From assembly GCA_019359095.1 (NCBI GenBank), contig JAHHHZ010000011.1:372001-436000 (forward strand): a stretch of 64,000 nt of DNA. The letters are read 5' to 3'. Numbering within the stretch: the stretch's first letter is position 1; each line of letters starts with the position of its first letter. Origin of the DNA: Pleurocapsa minor HA4230-MV1 (GTDB lineage: Bacteria; Cyanobacteriota; Cyanobacteriia; Cyanobacteriales; Xenococcaceae). Shown here piece after piece: positions 9,164 through 17,595 of the stretch. A program made the position numbers and the translations under genes. A model generated the notes under the pieces. That model was not told the DNA's origin. It searched no databases and saw only the letters and a list, made by a program, of their open reading frames with translations.

Positions 9164-10393
9164 ATGGTTAAAATTCTGCACCTATCGGACATTCATTTAG
9201 GAAGTGGATTTTCTCACGGTAAAATTAATCCTGAAACAGGTATCAATACTAGATTAGAAGACTTTGTTAATAGCCTCAAAATCTGTATTGATCGGGCGAT
9301 CGCTGAACCTGTAGACTTAGTTTTGTTTGGTGGAGATGCTTTCCCTGATGCTACTCCTCCTCCCTATGTTCATGAGGCTTTTGCTAGCCAGTTTCGTCGT
9401 TTAGCCGATGCTAATATCCCAGCAATTCTATTGGTAGGTAATCACGATCAGCACTCTCAAGGAAGTGGTGGTGCTAGTTTATCGATTTACCGTACTTTAG
9501 TCGTGCCTGGCTTTATTGTGGGGGATACGATCGCAACTCATCGCCTGGATACTCAAAATGGTGCGGTGCAAGTAATTACCTTACCCTGGTTAAATCGTTC
9601 TACTCTTTTAACTCGCCCCGAAACTGAAGGATTAGCTTTAGCTGAAGTTAACGAGATGCTAATTCAAAAATTGCAGCCTGTACTAGAAGCAGAAATACGC
9701 CGTCTCGATCCCGATCTGCCCACAATTTTACTGGCTCATTTAATGGCAGATCGCGCTAGTTTAGGTGCAGAGAAGTTTCTTGCCGTAGGTAAAGGCTTTA
9801 CAATTCCTATGTCAATGTTAATTCGTGAAGAATTTGACTATGTAGCTTTAGGTCATGTTCATAAGCATCAAAACCTCAACCCTAGTAACGATCCGCCTGT
9901 AATTTATCCAGGTAGTATTGAACGAGTAGATTTTGGGGAAGAAAAAGAAGATAAAGGCTATATTTTTTTAGAAGTTGAATCGGGAAAAGCTGAATGGGAA
10001 TTTTGCACCTTGCCTGCACGTCCTTTTATCACGATTGAAATAGATGTATCTCAAGCAGAAGATCCTTTAGAGCAAGTATTACAGGCGATCGCCCAGCAAG
10101 AAATTGAGCAAAAAGTGGTGCGGTTAATATATAAATTGCGATCGCAGCAGTTAGATCTAATCAATACCTCTGCCCTAGATCGCGCTTTACAATCAGCCCA
10201 CAGCCACAGCATCCGCCCCGAATTAGTTAGTCAATTAGCCCGCCCTCGTTTACCAGAGTTAGGAGTCGGCAATACTTTAAATCCCCTGGAGGCATTAACT
10301 ACCTATCTTAATAACCAAGAAGATTTAAAAGATATTCAAAAAGAACTACTTGAAGCTGCGGAGAATTTACTGAATGAGACAGTTGCCCGATAA
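9164..10393 (+). CDS. sbcD: SbcD-like DNA repair exonuclease (metallophosphoesterase)
   Basis: A 409-residue calcineurin-type phosphoesterase of the SbcD/Mre11 group, which cuts DNA ends and hairpins with an SbcC-type ATPase. All metal-binding blocks are present: LSDIHLGSG (Asp9, His11), GGDAF, GNHDQH and GHVHKH. A C-terminal capping region follows. No sbcC is adjacent, so a partner would lie elsewhere or this may be a stand-alone cyanobacterial SbcD-family nuclease. It is convergent with the TIGR03279 gene, with only about five bases between the two. Confidence 0.88.
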   Translation: MVKILHLSDIHLGSGFSHGKINPETGINTRLEDFVNSLKICIDRAIAEPVDLVLFGGDAFPDATPPPYVHEAFASQFRRLADANIPAILLVGNHDQHSQGSGGASLSIYRTLVVPGFIVGDTIATHRLDTQNGAVQVITLPWLNRSTLLTRPETEGLALAEVNEMLIQKLQPVLEAEIRRLDPDLPTILLAHLMADRASLGAEKFLAVGKGFTIPMSMLIREEFDYVALGHVHKHQNLNPSNDPPVIYPGSIERVDFGEEKEDKGYIFLEVESGKAEWEFCTLPARPFITIEIDVSQAEDPLEQVLQAIAQQEIEQKVVRLIYKLRSQQLDLINTSALDRALQSAHSHSIRPELVSQLARPRLPELGVGNTLNPLEALTTYLNNQEDLKDIQKELLEAAENLLNETVAR

Positions 10394-10398
10394 TTCGC

Positions 10399-11730
10399 TT
10401 AATCAACACATCGATTAATTAATTCTTCCACACCGCTGACAGGCAAAATGGGTATTGCTAACTGATTACTAACATCAGCAACAGTCAAATCATCTAGGAA
10501 TTTGGTGTCATCATGCTTAAGCATTAAAGAAGGTAGTAATACGCCGTCTCCTAGATCTTTTGCTGACAAACCAGCCAGAATATCCTGTCCTGTTAATAAA
10601 CCCGTGACGGTAATTTCCTGTCCCCAATATTGGCTATTTAATGCCACTAGGTTAATCTCTAAACCCTCTACCTGATTAAGTTGGTTTACTAAGGGTTGAA
10701 AAGCCTGTTCTACTGCATTGCCTACCACCCAGGTAAAACGACGAGGTCGATCTATTGACTTGGGTAACATTTCTTGGGCGGTACTTTGAAACTGTTTAAG
10801 GAACAAGCGGATTGAACCAACACCATTACCAATTTGAGGATAGTCTTCATAGTGTGATTCTGCGGGAATATCTTGACGGGCGATGAGAAACCATTCATCC
10901 GCTAACCAAGCAAAAGTGCTGCCAAACTGCTGTTTAAACTTGTCCTGTAATTGCTGTACCTGTTCAATTACGGCGATCGCTTGTTGTTGACTGACAGGTA
11001 TTAGTTCATCTTCTGCGGGGCGAAAACGGGTTAAGCCCACGGGAACAACCGCAGCGGAAGCAACAGCAGGTATTTCTCCTTGATGGAAAGAAGCTAAATC
11101 TAATAAAGTTCTGGCTAGATGTTCGCCATCATTAATGCCAGGACAAACAACTACTTGAGCATGAATTTGTAAACGTCTCTCCTGAAACCATTGCAGTTGA
11201 GACATAATTAGCCCTGCGCGCTCGTTTTTCAGCAGTCTAGTTCTAATTTCTGGTTCAGTGGCGTGTATCGACACAAACAGCGGAGACAGGCGCATCTGTT
11301 CAATCCGTCGCCATTCTTTTTCTGTCAGGTTGGTGAGAGTTAGATAGCTGCCATATAAAAAGCTCAAACGATAGTCATCATCTTTCAAGTAGAGACTTTG
11401 TCGTTTACCAGGAGGTTGCTGATCGATAAAGCAAAAAGGACAGTGATTATTACACTGAATTAGACCATCGAATAAAGCCGTTTCAAATTCTAGCCCCAGA
11501 TCATCATCGTAATCCTTTTCAATCTCAATCTGATGCAAATCGCCTGCTGTATCGATTACTTCTAATTCCAGATATTCATCACTACAGAGGAAACGATAAT
11601 CAATCAAATCCCGTGGCTGAGTCTGGTTAATCGAAACGATCGCATCCCCAACTTCAAACCCAATTTCGGCGGCGATCGAATCTGGCAATACACGGCTAAT
11701 TTTGGCTGGTTGAACGGTACTTTGACTCAT
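10399..11730 (-). CDS. PDZ plus radical-SAM-like FeS protein (TIGR03279/DUF512 family)
   Basis: A 443-residue protein with an N-terminal PDZ-like domain (about residues 9-60, PDSIAAEIGFEVGDAI) followed by a radical-SAM-type C-x3-C-x2-C motif, CNNHCPFC, at Cys93, Cys97 and Cys100. The C-terminal half is a DUF512 domain. The architecture is that of the cyanobacterial TIGR03279 family, annotated as a putative FeS oxidoreductase of unknown substrate. The cysteine spacing supports a 4Fe-4S cluster. The gene stands alone and converges on the sbcD-like gene. Confidence 0.9.
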   Translation of the reverse strand: MSQSTVQPAKISRVLPDSIAAEIGFEVGDAIVSINQTQPRDLIDYRFLCSDEYLELEVIDTAGDLHQIEIEKDYDDDLGLEFETALFDGLIQCNNHCPFCFIDQQPPGKRQSLYLKDDDYRLSFLYGSYLTLTNLTEKEWRRIEQMRLSPLFVSIHATEPEIRTRLLKNERAGLIMSQLQWFQERRLQIHAQVVVCPGINDGEHLARTLLDLASFHQGEIPAVASAAVVPVGLTRFRPAEDELIPVSQQQAIAVIEQVQQLQDKFKQQFGSTFAWLADEWFLIARQDIPAESHYEDYPQIGNGVGSIRLFLKQFQSTAQEMLPKSIDRPRRFTWVVGNAVEQAFQPLVNQLNQVEGLEINLVALNSQYWGQEITVTGLLTGQDILAGLSAKDLGDGVLLPSLMLKHDDTKFLDDLTVADVSNQLAIPILPVSGVEELINRCVD

Positions 11731-11918
11731 ATTAGTTGATAATATCCAGAATAAACTGTTGAAAGAAGTTGCGATCGCGCTTGGAGTATAAGTTTAATTG
11801 TGTTTAAAAAAATGATTACTAAATTAATACAGAATTAAATATATTTATGATATTTATGAGATTATAGTTTTTGTCTAAAAAGATACTTTAATATTTCAAG
11901 TCACTTTCAAAAATTTAA

Positions 11919-13109
11919 ATGACTACCAGTAATACAAAGCAAATTATTAGTACTGATAAGTTTAATCAATTGTTATCGATAATTGACCCTAAAGAGCGCG
12001 AGATTCTCGAGATTCTAATTGGTTCAGATTTAACTCAAGTTAAATTTTCTTCTCCTGCTTATTTAGGGGGTTTTAATTTATCTGATGCTGTTTTGGAAAA
12101 CTTAGATTTGATCAGTTGCCAGATATATAACTGTAACCTGACTAGGGCATCACTAAGAAATTCCAAGCTGTACAAAGCAAATATACGAAAGAATGACTTA
12201 ACAGACTCTAATTTTACTAAAGCTGACCTCACTCAAGCTAGATTTGATGAAAGCCAATTGGTTAATACTAATTTTGAGCAAGCAATTTTAGAAGGGGCAG
12301 ATTTTAGCCAAGTAAAATTACTCAAAAATGTTAGTTTTCGACAAGCAAACCTCAGTAAGTCAAATTTAAGAGGTTACGATGCTCGAGAACCAAAAGTATA
12401 TTTAGATTTAAGTAGTTCGGATTTAAAAGAAGCTAATTTAAAAGGAGCTTTGTATGATTCACATACTATATTTCCCAAAGGATTTGATCCCCAAGCAGCA
12501 GGAGCATATTTCATAACTGCTGGTGTTTCCTTATCGAACACGGATTTAAGTTTTACTAATTTAGCTGAAGCTCATCTTAGTGGTGCAGATCTTAGTGGTG
12601 CTAACTTGACTGGAGCAAGAATTGCATCCGCCAACTTAAATGGGGCTAATCTTACTGAAGTAACTTTGAGCTATGAAAAAGCTAGGTTTGATAGAGATTT
12701 ATACGCAAATGTTCATTTAGAAGGAGCTATCTTACACCGAGCAACAATTATTGGCATAAAGCCAGATAATACTTGTATGAATCTTGATGGAATAGATTTA
12801 ACCGAAGCCAGAATAATAGACTGTTCATTTACTTACTGTGATATGAACGGCGCAAAACTAATCAACCTGCGCTTGGATGGTACTGATTTTCATGATGCCA
12901 AACTTAGGGGAGCTAATTTTGCTAATAGCAGCTTACGAGGATGTAATTTTAGTAGGGCTGATTTGAGAGGAGTAAATTTTGAGAATGCCGATCTAAGTGG
13001 TGCAAGCTTATTTGATGCCAATTTAACCAATACCGACTTGTCAAAAGCTAATCTGAATGGAGTTGATTTAAGTAAAACTATACTCGACAATACAAAGTTA
13101 CCAGTTTAA
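11919..13109 (+). CDS. Pentapeptide repeat protein
   Basis: A 396-residue protein made largely of A(D/N)LXX-type pentapeptides. Repeats begin near residue 45 (LSDAVLENLDL), break around residues 145-190 and 250-290, and run densely to the end (for example ADLRGVNFENADLSGASL). Such repeats fold into a right-handed quadrilateral beta-helix. A 40-residue non-repeat N-terminus (DPKEREILEILIGSD) may be a separate helical cap. Function is unknown; the family is greatly expanded in cyanobacteria. A strong inverted repeat follows the stop codon. Confidence 0.92.
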   Translation: MTTSNTKQIISTDKFNQLLSIIDPKEREILEILIGSDLTQVKFSSPAYLGGFNLSDAVLENLDLISCQIYNCNLTRASLRNSKLYKANIRKNDLTDSNFTKADLTQARFDESQLVNTNFEQAILEGADFSQVKLLKNVSFRQANLSKSNLRGYDAREPKVYLDLSSSDLKEANLKGALYDSHTIFPKGFDPQAAGAYFITAGVSLSNTDLSFTNLAEAHLSGADLSGANLTGARIASANLNGANLTEVTLSYEKARFDRDLYANVHLEGAILHRATIIGIKPDNTCMNLDGIDLTEARIIDCSFTYCDMNGAKLINLRLDGTDFHDAKLRGANFANSSLRGCNFSRADLRGVNFENADLSGASLFDANLTNTDLSKANLNGVDLSKTILDNTKLPV

Positions 13110-13158
13110 AGACGAATTGGTTGTTTTGAGTGACAATTCAACCAATATTTTTCGTCTT
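13108..13158. terminator. Bidirectional terminator between convergent genes
   Basis: Nested inverted repeats, AAGACGAA with TTCGTCTT outside and TTGGTTG with CAACCAA inside, plus a T-rich run, lie in the 75-base gap between the pentapeptide gene and uppP. The symmetry suits termination in both directions. Confidence 0.65.
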
Positions 13159-13184
13159 GTTCTTCTTTCTTCCTGCGTCGTTAT

Positions 13185-14174
13185 TTATCCTTTAATCCAT
13201 CCCAGCGCCAGAGCAACCAAGATAAATACGCCAAATCCTAATCGATACCAAACAAACACCCAAGTACTTCTTCTCTTGAGAAATTCTAATAACCAGGCGA
13301 TCGCTAAATAAGAAAATACTGTTGAAGAGATTAAGCCAGCAATTAAAGGCAAAAATCCCGCATCACCTCCACCAGTATCGATTAAGTCTTTTAACCCAAC
13401 TAATCCAGCAGCAGTAATTGCCGGAATTCCTAACAGAAAAGAAAATCTGGCTGCTGAGGCGCGATCGATATTATTAAATAAACTGGCAGTCATTGTCGAA
13501 CCAGAACGAGACACTCCAGGTATAATTGCTAAAGCTTGAGCAAAACCAATTAAAACCCCGTCTTTGACTGTCAAATCTTCAAAATTACGTTTTTGAGTCC
13601 CTACATATTCTGCCAAAGCTAACAAGGAAGCCATCACAATCGAAACAATCGCAATTGAGGGCATACTTCTAAAAACTGTTTCATAAATTGGCGGTTCAAA
13701 AATTGTCAGCAACAAACCAGCAAAAATAAGTGGGAGTGAACCTAACGCTAATCCTACCGCTAACAAAAAATCTTGAGATTCATAATTAGAATGGCGAATT
13801 GCTTTAATTATTCCTTTGACAATCTGACTTAAATCTGACCAAAAATAAGAGATAACCGCAGCAATACTCCCAAGCTGAATCACAGCCGTAAAAGAAACCC
13901 CAGGATCGTCCCAGCCAAAAAATACGGGAATGGCTTTTAAATGCGCAGTACTACTGATGGGGATAAACTCTGTCGCTCCCTGGACAAATCCCAACACGAT
14001 CGCCTGGAACAGATTTACCTGCGTTGTTCCTGCTGTTTTAGGGTTTTGGGTTAAAAGTTCTGGTGAGCTTGCCAGAGCTAAATTATGATCTAACTGATTA
14101 AAAATAAGGCTAAATATAAGACCAAAGCCTAAAAAATAAAGTAGACTCGTATACTTGTTGGTCTTTCTAGACAT
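13185..14174 (-). CDS. uppP: Undecaprenyl-diphosphatase
   Basis: Integral membrane phosphatase that recycles undecaprenyl pyrophosphate to the monophosphate carrier used for peptidoglycan and polysaccharide export. The two catalytic motifs are clear: GFVQGATEFIPISSTAHL near residue 62 and IIPGVSRSGST near residue 218. The 329-residue length includes an N-terminal extension of about 50 residues with its own hydrophobic segment (LGFGLIFSLIF), which the compact bacterial enzymes lack. It converges on the pentapeptide gene. Confidence 0.95.
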   Translation of the reverse strand: MSRKTNKYTSLLYFLGFGLIFSLIFNQLDHNLALASSPELLTQNPKTAGTTQVNLFQAIVLGFVQGATEFIPISSTAHLKAIPVFFGWDDPGVSFTAVIQLGSIAAVISYFWSDLSQIVKGIIKAIRHSNYESQDFLLAVGLALGSLPLIFAGLLLTIFEPPIYETVFRSMPSIAIVSIVMASLLALAEYVGTQKRNFEDLTVKDGVLIGFAQALAIIPGVSRSGSTMTASLFNNIDRASAARFSFLLGIPAITAAGLVGLKDLIDTGGGDAGFLPLIAGLISSTVFSYLAIAWLLEFLKRRSTWVFVWYRLGFGVFILVALALGWIKG

Positions 14175-14346
14175 AATGTAGTAATTTCAAATCTCAAACA
14201 TTTGTTAAGTATGCTAAGTATCAAGTGTATCTGGGAATCACTCATAATCCAAGCAATTTAAATCAGTAGATAAAGTTCGATATTATAGGAATATAGTGAG
14301 TACACTTGGAAATTACTAATAACCACCATATTAATCTATTAGACGT

Positions 14347-15006
14347 ATGAGTTATGCAACCTCTTCCGCTAGGGCAGAAATTAATGAACTGCGTCGTTTG
14401 AAAACCTTACTTCCCCCTGAGCTGCAAAGCTGGGTAATTGTTGAAGGCTCAACCGAAGTTAATCCAGCTTTGATCCGTAGTGAAGAAATTGGCAAAGACG
14501 AGATTGAAATCCAAATTGATTTGGCTAAATGGGACAGTTTAGCGATCGACCAACGTAACCTGCTATTTTGGCACGAAGTTGCGCGGGTGCAAAATGACAC
14601 CATCCCCAAAGAAGGCTGGGAAATGGCAGCTTTAGCAATTGGTTTGGGTGGTGCTGTCGGGGAATTATGGGTACAAGACGGTTTGCTGCTGTTACTCGCC
14701 ATGTCCTTGTGTGGTATCTCTGGCTATCGACTCTGGCAAAAAAATAGTAGTGAAAAAACTGTTGCCGAAGCAATTGAGGCAGATGAAAAAGCGATCGCCC
14801 TGGCTCTTCGTTTTGGCTACTCTCCCAAAAATGCTTATCAAAGTCTAGCAAGCGCTTTAAAAACTTTGATCGAAATGACTCCTAGCCGTCGCAAACGCAA
14901 AAAATACGAAGAACGCTTACAAGCATTACGTCGTGCTGCTACTAGAGATCAGGCAAAGGCTAAAGAGGGAAGAGAACCGATTGGCAGAAGAGATAACCGC
15001 CTGTAA
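14347..15006 (+). CDS. DUF3318 family cyanobacterial protein
   Basis: A 219-residue protein with a soluble N-terminal part (EINELRRLKTLLP, then WDSLAIDQRNLLFWHEVARVQ), two hydrophobic stretches at about residues 95-128, and a very basic, helical C-terminus rich in Arg/Lys. This is the layout of DUF3318 proteins, conserved in cyanobacteria and of unknown function. The HEVARVQ stretch resembles a metallopeptidase HE motif, but the full HExxH is absent. The ATG start precedes a well-conserved-looking region; no operon partner is evident. Confidence 0.82.
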   Translation: MSYATSSARAEINELRRLKTLLPPELQSWVIVEGSTEVNPALIRSEEIGKDEIEIQIDLAKWDSLAIDQRNLLFWHEVARVQNDTIPKEGWEMAALAIGLGGAVGELWVQDGLLLLLAMSLCGISGYRLWQKNSSEKTVAEAIEADEKAIALALRFGYSPKNAYQSLASALKTLIEMTPSRRKRKKYEERLQALRRAATRDQAKAKEGREPIGRRDNRL

Positions 15007-15245
15007 AATATCTAAATCAATGTTAAATTAGGTTGACAAAAACAAAAAGATGTTAATCATATATAATTGTTTGGGTAAATTGCTTAATTAATCAGATTAA
15101 GTTCTAGGGCTGTGATAAGCAGTTTAAAGTGTTTAATTCAGTTTTCTGGTTCAAAATAGATAAATTTACCAATTTTTATCAAAAAATTAAGCTTTACAGC
15201 TTAAAGTACAAGTTTAATTTTGCTGACAACTAAAATTGAGAATTA

Positions 15246-16220
15246 ATGATAGACGAGACACCAGAAATCTTGTTTCCCCTATCCAATTTAGAGGATAGCC
15301 CAGTTGTAGAGATCCCAGAGCGCTTAACAGTTTTAGAAGCTTTAGTTTTTAAGCAAACTGTGGGTAAGCTACTGCTACAAGATATTCCTCATCATCAAAT
15401 CTTTCTCGATTTTAGTCAAACCAGATTTATTGATAGCAGCGGGATTGGCGCGCTCATTGCCAATTTTAAGCTAGCCCAGGCGAGTAAGGTTGAATTAATT
15501 CTAGAGTCAGTGCAACCTCCTGTGATGGCTACTCTATCAATGACAGGGCTATGTGAGGTATTAAATATTAAATCCTCGGCAAAATGGTCGCCAAAAGAGT
15601 CTCCTGAAACTCATCCCTCGGTCAGATCGATTGTTAAGCGACTAATAGACATCTTGGGAGCAATCGTCGGTCTAACCATTACAGGAATCATCTTTATTCC
15701 TGTGGCGATCGCAATTAAGTCCAATAGCCAGGGGCCCATCTTGTTTCATCATACTCGCTGTGGCTGGATGGGTCGCAAGTTTCAGATTTGGAAATTTCGC
15801 TCGATGTATGCCAATGCTGAAGATCTCAAGCAACAAATTGAAAATCAAGCAAGTGGCGCTTTTTTTAAGAATGACAACGATCCTCGCATTACTTCCGTTG
15901 GCAATTTTCTGCGTCGCAAGAGTTTAGATGAGTTGCCCCAATTTTGGAATGTTCTTAAAGGAGATATGAGCCTGGTGGGGACTCGTCCGCCAACTCCTGA
16001 AGAAGTGGAAACCTATCAGATCCCAGAGTGGCAGAGACTCAACGTTAAGCCTGGCATGACTGGAGAATGGCAGGTACATGGTCGCTCTCAAGTACGCAAC
16101 TTTGAAGATGTGATTAAACTAGATTTAAGATATCAGCGTAACTGGAATTTGCGCTACGACATCAAACTAATTTTAAAAACTCTGATGATTATTTTTAGTA
16201 AAAACAACGGTGCGGTTTAA
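15246..16220 (+). CDS. STAS domain fused to a bacterial sugar transferase
   Basis: Residues 1-110 form an anti-sigma-antagonist STAS domain; [14 protein letters not shown] at 61-74 holds the usual phosphorylatable Ser (64 or 65). A short linker leads to a membrane helix at about 134-156 and a sugar-phosphate transferase domain with KFRSM at 173-177 and [19 protein letters not shown] at 207-225. Such transferases place the first sugar-1-phosphate on undecaprenyl phosphate at the start of exopolysaccharide or glycan synthesis. The fusion suggests that initiation is gated by a partner-switching signal. No glycan operon surrounds it. Confidence 0.9.
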   Translation: MIDETPEILFPLSNLEDSPVVEIPERLTVLEALVFKQTVGKLLLQDIPHHQIFLDFSQTRFIDSSGIGALIANFKLAQASKVELILESVQPPVMATLSMTGLCEVLNIKSSAKWSPKESPETHPSVRSIVKRLIDILGAIVGLTITGIIFIPVAIAIKSNSQGPILFHHTRCGWMGRKFQIWKFRSMYANAEDLKQQIENQASGAFFKNDNDPRITSVGNFLRRKSLDELPQFWNVLKGDMSLVGTRPPTPEEVETYQIPEWQRLNVKPGMTGEWQVHGRSQVRNFEDVIKLDLRYQRNWNLRYDIKLILKTLMIIFSKNNGAV

Positions 16221-16289
16221 ACTTAAATATACTTAAATATATAGGTCAAAGTATTTAGAAGCAAAGACCTCACACTATATATAGTTTTA

Positions 16290-17180
16290 ATGAGCCAGCA
16301 GACAGAGATGAGGATCGCTATCATCGGGGATGTTCACGATCAGTGGTCAGCAGCAGACAATTTGGCGTTACAGCACCTAAAAGTAGATTTAGTACTGTTT
16401 GTGGGAGATTTTGGCAACGAGGCGGTAGAAGTAGTCCGTGAAGTTGCTGCTGTCTCCATTCCCAAAGCAGTAATCATGGGAAATCATGATGCTTGGTATA
16501 GCGCTTCTTCTTGGGGCAAACAAAAAGCACCCTACGATCAGTCTCAAGAGGATCGAGTACAGCAGCAGCTAGATTTATTAGGTGAAGCCCACGTCGGGTT
16601 TAGTAAGCTAGATTTCCCTCAGCTTGATGTTGCGGTGGTTGGTAGTCGTCCTTTTAGCTGGGGTGGCTTGACCTGGAGAAATAGTCAGTTTTATCGCGAT
16701 CGCTATCAGATTAAAAATTTTGAGGAGTCAACTCAGCAAATAGTTAAATCTGCCCAAGATACAGCCTCGCAAACTTTAATTTTTATTGCCCATAATGGCC
16801 CAGCTGGTTTAGGCAAACAGACAGAATCAATTTGTGGTCGAGACTGGAAAGCCGAAGGAGGAGATTATGGCGATCCTGACTTAAGTGAAGCGATCGCCCA
16901 GACCCAAAGTTTGGGTAAGTCTATTCCTCTGGTCACCTTTGGACATATGCACCATGAGTTAAAAATTCCCCGTGGTAAACGAAGAAAATTAGTCGAGGTA
17001 CGAGAACAAACCGTATATTTCAATGCAGCCTGTGTACCTCGTGTGATTAAAACTGCTCAGGATACAAAACGGAGTTTTTCGATAGCAACCCTGCGCCAAG
17101 GAATAGTACAGACAATTTCTTTACTCTGGCTTAACCAAGATTTTGCCATTGAATCGGAAGAATTGCTGTATCAAGCTTAA
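16290..17180 (+). CDS. TIGR04168-type metallophosphoesterase
   Basis: A 296-residue calcineurin-like phosphoesterase with IGDVHDQW (residues 12-19), VGDFGNE, MGNHDAW and FGHMHHEL metal-binding blocks. The mix of features matches the TIGR04168 family of cyanobacteria and plastids; the physiological substrate is unknown. It starts 70 bases after the STAS-transferase and could share its transcript. An internal ATG at codon 7 (MRIAIIGDVHD) is an alternative start and would give the usual short N-terminus. Confidence 0.85.
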   Translation: MSQQTEMRIAIIGDVHDQWSAADNLALQHLKVDLVLFVGDFGNEAVEVVREVAAVSIPKAVIMGNHDAWYSASSWGKQKAPYDQSQEDRVQQQLDLLGEAHVGFSKLDFPQLDVAVVGSRPFSWGGLTWRNSQFYRDRYQIKNFEESTQQIVKSAQDTASQTLIFIAHNGPAGLGKQTESICGRDWKAEGGDYGDPDLSEAIAQTQSLGKSIPLVTFGHMHHELKIPRGKRRKLVEVREQTVYFNAACVPRVIKTAQDTKRSFSIATLRQGIVQTISLLWLNQDFAIESEELLYQA

Positions 17181-17595
17181 GCTGAAATACACAAAAGCCT
17201 CTTCTAATTGAGCTATAAGCTATAAGCTATAAGCCTTTAAAATATTTGTCAGGTACTTTAACTCTAAAGGTGCGCGATCGCCCAAAAGAAAAATTTAAGT
17301 CTATAGATAGTGCTATGCAATTAACAAAACACTATCTATGTGTAGTAGTTGACTAATTCAATTTTTGTTTAACTTGTCACAAATAGCTAAAAGCTAAAAG
17401 CTAAGAGCCAGTGCGAAGCCTTTACAGTTTTGGGCATGATTTTTTGGATGAGTTTATGGATGAGTTTTATGAGATCGCCAGACTCAAAGCCACATTAAGA
17501 TCGAACTTGAACAAAATCTTCACTATTTTAGTGAAAAAGCGCTTTTTTTAGGCGATTTTATTGATTAACCAACATATCCATCGAGAAGATCTTCA
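17181..17595. other. Intergenic region with two heptamer arrays and a 53-base repeat
   Basis: Holds AGCTATA repeats (17211-17234), AGCTAAA repeats (17385-17408) and, at 17446-17498, a block repeated at 29312-29364. A GTG-started frame at 17411-17551 would encode 46 residues containing DEFMDEFYEIARLKATL, but the second copy of the block has a stop just before it, so I do not call it a gene. The rest shows no clear feature. Confidence 0.5.
17446..17498 (+). repeat. 53-base repeat, copy A, upstream of the haloperoxidase-like gene
   Basis: Begins GGATGAGTTT and matches the minus strand of 29364-29312 at 44 of 53 positions by hand count, without gaps. Both copies lie upstream of an oxidative-enzyme gene on the same strand: about 100 bases before the haloperoxidase-like gene here, about 145 before the carotenoid oxygenase gene there. 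Confidence 0.7.
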
